DNA of 64,000 nucleotides from Rhizobium glycinendophyticum (GTDB taxonomy: Bacteria; Pseudomonadota; Alphaproteobacteria; Rhizobiales; Rhizobiaceae): positions 12,355 to 76,354 of the forward strand of contig NZ_VFYP01000009.1 in NCBI RefSeq assembly GCF_006443685.1, given 5' to 3'. Each line of letters starts with the position of its first letter. The stretch's first letter is position 1. Of the stretch, positions 62,582 to 64,000 are shown piece by piece. Made by a program: the position numbers and the translations under genes. The notes under the pieces were generated by a model. That model did no database searches and had not been told where the DNA came from. It saw nothing but the letters and a program-made list of their open reading frames with translations.

Positions 62582-63442
62582 ATGAAGCTTTGGACGATAC
62601 ACGCACAACTGGCTTCGATGGCACTCGCCATCTGCGTGATGTCCATGGATCAGCCTGTTCACGCGACCGAGTGCCAGACGGCGTTTCCGGCAGTTGGCGC
62701 GCTTCAACCGCCCACCGGCACGGATCCCGCGCCATGCGCCGATGCGCTCCTCGCTATTCTCTTCAATCGGTCAGCTCCTCCCGCAGATGCGGAGATCCAT
62801 GTCCTCGATACGAGCCACGCCCGCAATGCGAACGGGGACGACAACGCATTCGTCGCCTTTCAGATTGCTTCGCCCGGGCGCCGCAGGCTGTGCACCGACT
62901 CGCCCGTGGCGGCCGACATGCAGGTGAGATTTGTACGAGACCCCGTGGATGGCTGGATCGATCTCGACAGTCGTGGCAGCTTCGATCCGAAGGAATGTGA
63001 CCAGTGGAGCTACTGGTCCGATCAGGATCTTGCCGACATGCTCAAGCCTTCAAGTTTCAAGGCGCTTTCCACCGCCGAACGGGCTGGTGTGCACGACGTC
63101 GGAAGGAACGACCCGGAAAGAAAGGTCCTTCTGGATGCAGTCAGGAACGCAAATGCCGACCTCAACGACCGCGTCCCCATCGTGTTCGTCGTCGACCTCC
63201 TGCGCAGCGATGGCAAGACCGCCTATTTCCGCGGAGCGGTGCGGCGCAAAGCGGATGGACGGCCTGTCGATGCCGCGAACTGGGGTCCTTGCGAACAGGA
63301 TTCGGACACTGCCGTTCTGGAAGCTGTGCTCGAGAAGCGGGCCGGAAAATGGCAGGCAGTTAAGGCCAACCGCTGCGCGGACGACGTACTCTTAACGGAG
63401 AAGGAACGCTCTCGCTATCGCCTCTTTCTATTGGACCCGTGA
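62582..63442 (+). CDS. Exported protein with Cys pairs, last gene of the vWA operon
   Basis: A 286-residue protein from the ATG at 62582, five bases after AAGGAGG. A signal peptide (LASMALAICVMSMDQPVHA) precedes a mature domain with several cysteines (TECQTAF, APCADAL, RRLCTDSP, KECDQW, GPCEQD, NRCADD). The C-terminal part, ERKVLLDAVRNANADLNDRV then PIVFVVDLLRSDGKTAYFRG, resembles small periplasmic domains that read R-x-x-L-L-D-A-[LV]-R...F-V-V-x-x-L-R-x-x-x-x-W-A-[FY]. I infer an envelope-associated role but no activity. Confidence 0.78.
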   Translation: MKLWTIHAQLASMALAICVMSMDQPVHATECQTAFPAVGALQPPTGTDPAPCADALLAILFNRSAPPADAEIHVLDTSHARNANGDDNAFVAFQIASPGRRRLCTDSPVAADMQVRFVRDPVDGWIDLDSRGSFDPKECDQWSYWSDQDLADMLKPSSFKALSTAERAGVHDVGRNDPERKVLLDAVRNANADLNDRVPIVFVVDLLRSDGKTAYFRGAVRRKADGRPVDAANWGPCEQDSDTAVLEAVLEKRAGKWQAVKANRCADDVLLTEKERSRYRLFLLDP

Positions 63443-63711
63443 AATAACCAACTCTGCAGACCGCAAAAGACTCAGGCTGTCGTGGGAAAATCCGGCCCCG
63501 TTGGCCTGATGAATGCCATGGGCGCAGCCGGCGCAGAAAGGCTAACACCCTGGCGTATTCATAGTCGAAGACGAAGCTGATGATTGAATATGATTGGAGT
63601 TGGATTGCCGGAGACGATGCATCTAAAGTAATCGGTGTTCTTCTCCCACGTTGTCCAATGTCGCCTGATCTGTGATCGGCTTATCCGTGGATGAAGAACG
63701 GGAGTTTCTCC

Positions 63712-63933
63712 ATGGAGACTACACTTGAGTTTCTCACAACTAGCAAGCCTGGACGTGAGGTTCATCGTCAATGGTCGGACGAGGTCAAAGCGAAGAGCGT
63801 TTCGGAAAGCTTGCGGCCCGGCACGACGGTCAATGAAGTTGCGCAGCGCTATGGGTTGCGGGCGAACACCCTTTCGACTTGGCGAACGATGGCGCGGCAG
63901 GGCAAACTTATCCTGCCAGTGATCTGCCACTGA
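63712..63933 (+). pseudogene. IS66-family orfA (tnpA) fragment
   Basis: From the ATG at 63712 (GGGAG upstream) the frame reads METTLEFLTTSKPGREVHRQ, WSDEVKAKSVSESLRPGTTV and NEVAQRYGLRANTLSTWRTM with the helix-turn-helix, then breaks at GKLILP and ends VICH-stop, where the full protein would go on with the EPEDAVEFAA part. Abrupt divergence at about 63921 suggests another insertion or deletion there. The 5' region matches the copy at 36584-36966, in opposite orientation. Confidence 0.8.
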
Positions 63934-64000
63934 ACTTTCATCCGGCGGCGATTAGAGCCTCGGCGTTTTTTGTTACGCCAAATGGCGCGGTGGGAGCAAC

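Noticed and set aside
1..64000. CRISPR arrays, tRNA, rRNA and replication origins
   Set aside because: I looked for regularly spaced repeats, cloverleaf-like genes and iteron clusters and found none; absence by eye is not proof.

Overview
The window looks like an accessory replicon segment (plasmid, chromid or island) of a Rhizobiales alphaproteobacterium of the Rhizobium/Agrobacterium kind. The grounds are GC-rich coding DNA, many ABC uptake systems each beside its own catabolic genes and regulator, a group-2 Mrp/Pha antiporter operon with fused AB subunits, and many decayed insertion sequences. No rRNA, tRNA, replication or conjugation gene was seen, so the replicon type is inferred.

Bases 1-4.6 kb hold the 5' end of a glycosyltransferase, galE, a small lipoprotein and an IS3 wreck. 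4.6-12.2 kb is a carbon-uptake unit: a histidine kinase/LuxR response regulator pair divergent from a ribose-type (CUT2) ABC transporter and an SMP-30 lactonase. 12.2-20.7 kb is a patchwork of IS5, IS110 and integrase remnants, a Sel1-repeat exported protein with a small exported protein, a paralogous lactonase fragment, an M42 peptidase and a nucleotidyltransferase-HEPN fusion.

20.9-28.3 kb is a CUT1 sugar operon (ATPase, two permeases, binding protein, TIM-barrel isomerase, Gfo/Idh/MocA dehydrogenase) divergent from a LacI repressor, with two near-identical palindromic operators between them. 28.5-36.1 kb is a putative LysR regulon: YcaC-like hydrolase, XapX protein, YtcJ-like amidohydrolase, DoxX protein, MFS exporter and an alpha/beta hydrolase. 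A two-part DNA motif with identical internal spacing lies before two of its transcription units.

36.6-46.3 kb is an amide/nitrile utilisation operon: AmiC sensor, AmiR ANTAR antiterminator, a leader with two hexaloop hairpins and a strong intrinsic terminator, nitrilase, a branched-chain-type ABC transporter with LivM fused to LivG, and an AMI1-like amidase. 47.2-53.2 kb is the Mrp/Pha Na+(K+)/H+ antiporter operon AB-C-D-E-F-G, followed by a small HTH gene and a fused SecDF. 57.2-63.4 kb has an AraC regulator and a five-gene cell-envelope operon of unknown function led by a von Willebrand factor A protein. IS66 orfA remnants in opposite orientation lie at 36.6 and 63.7 kb.
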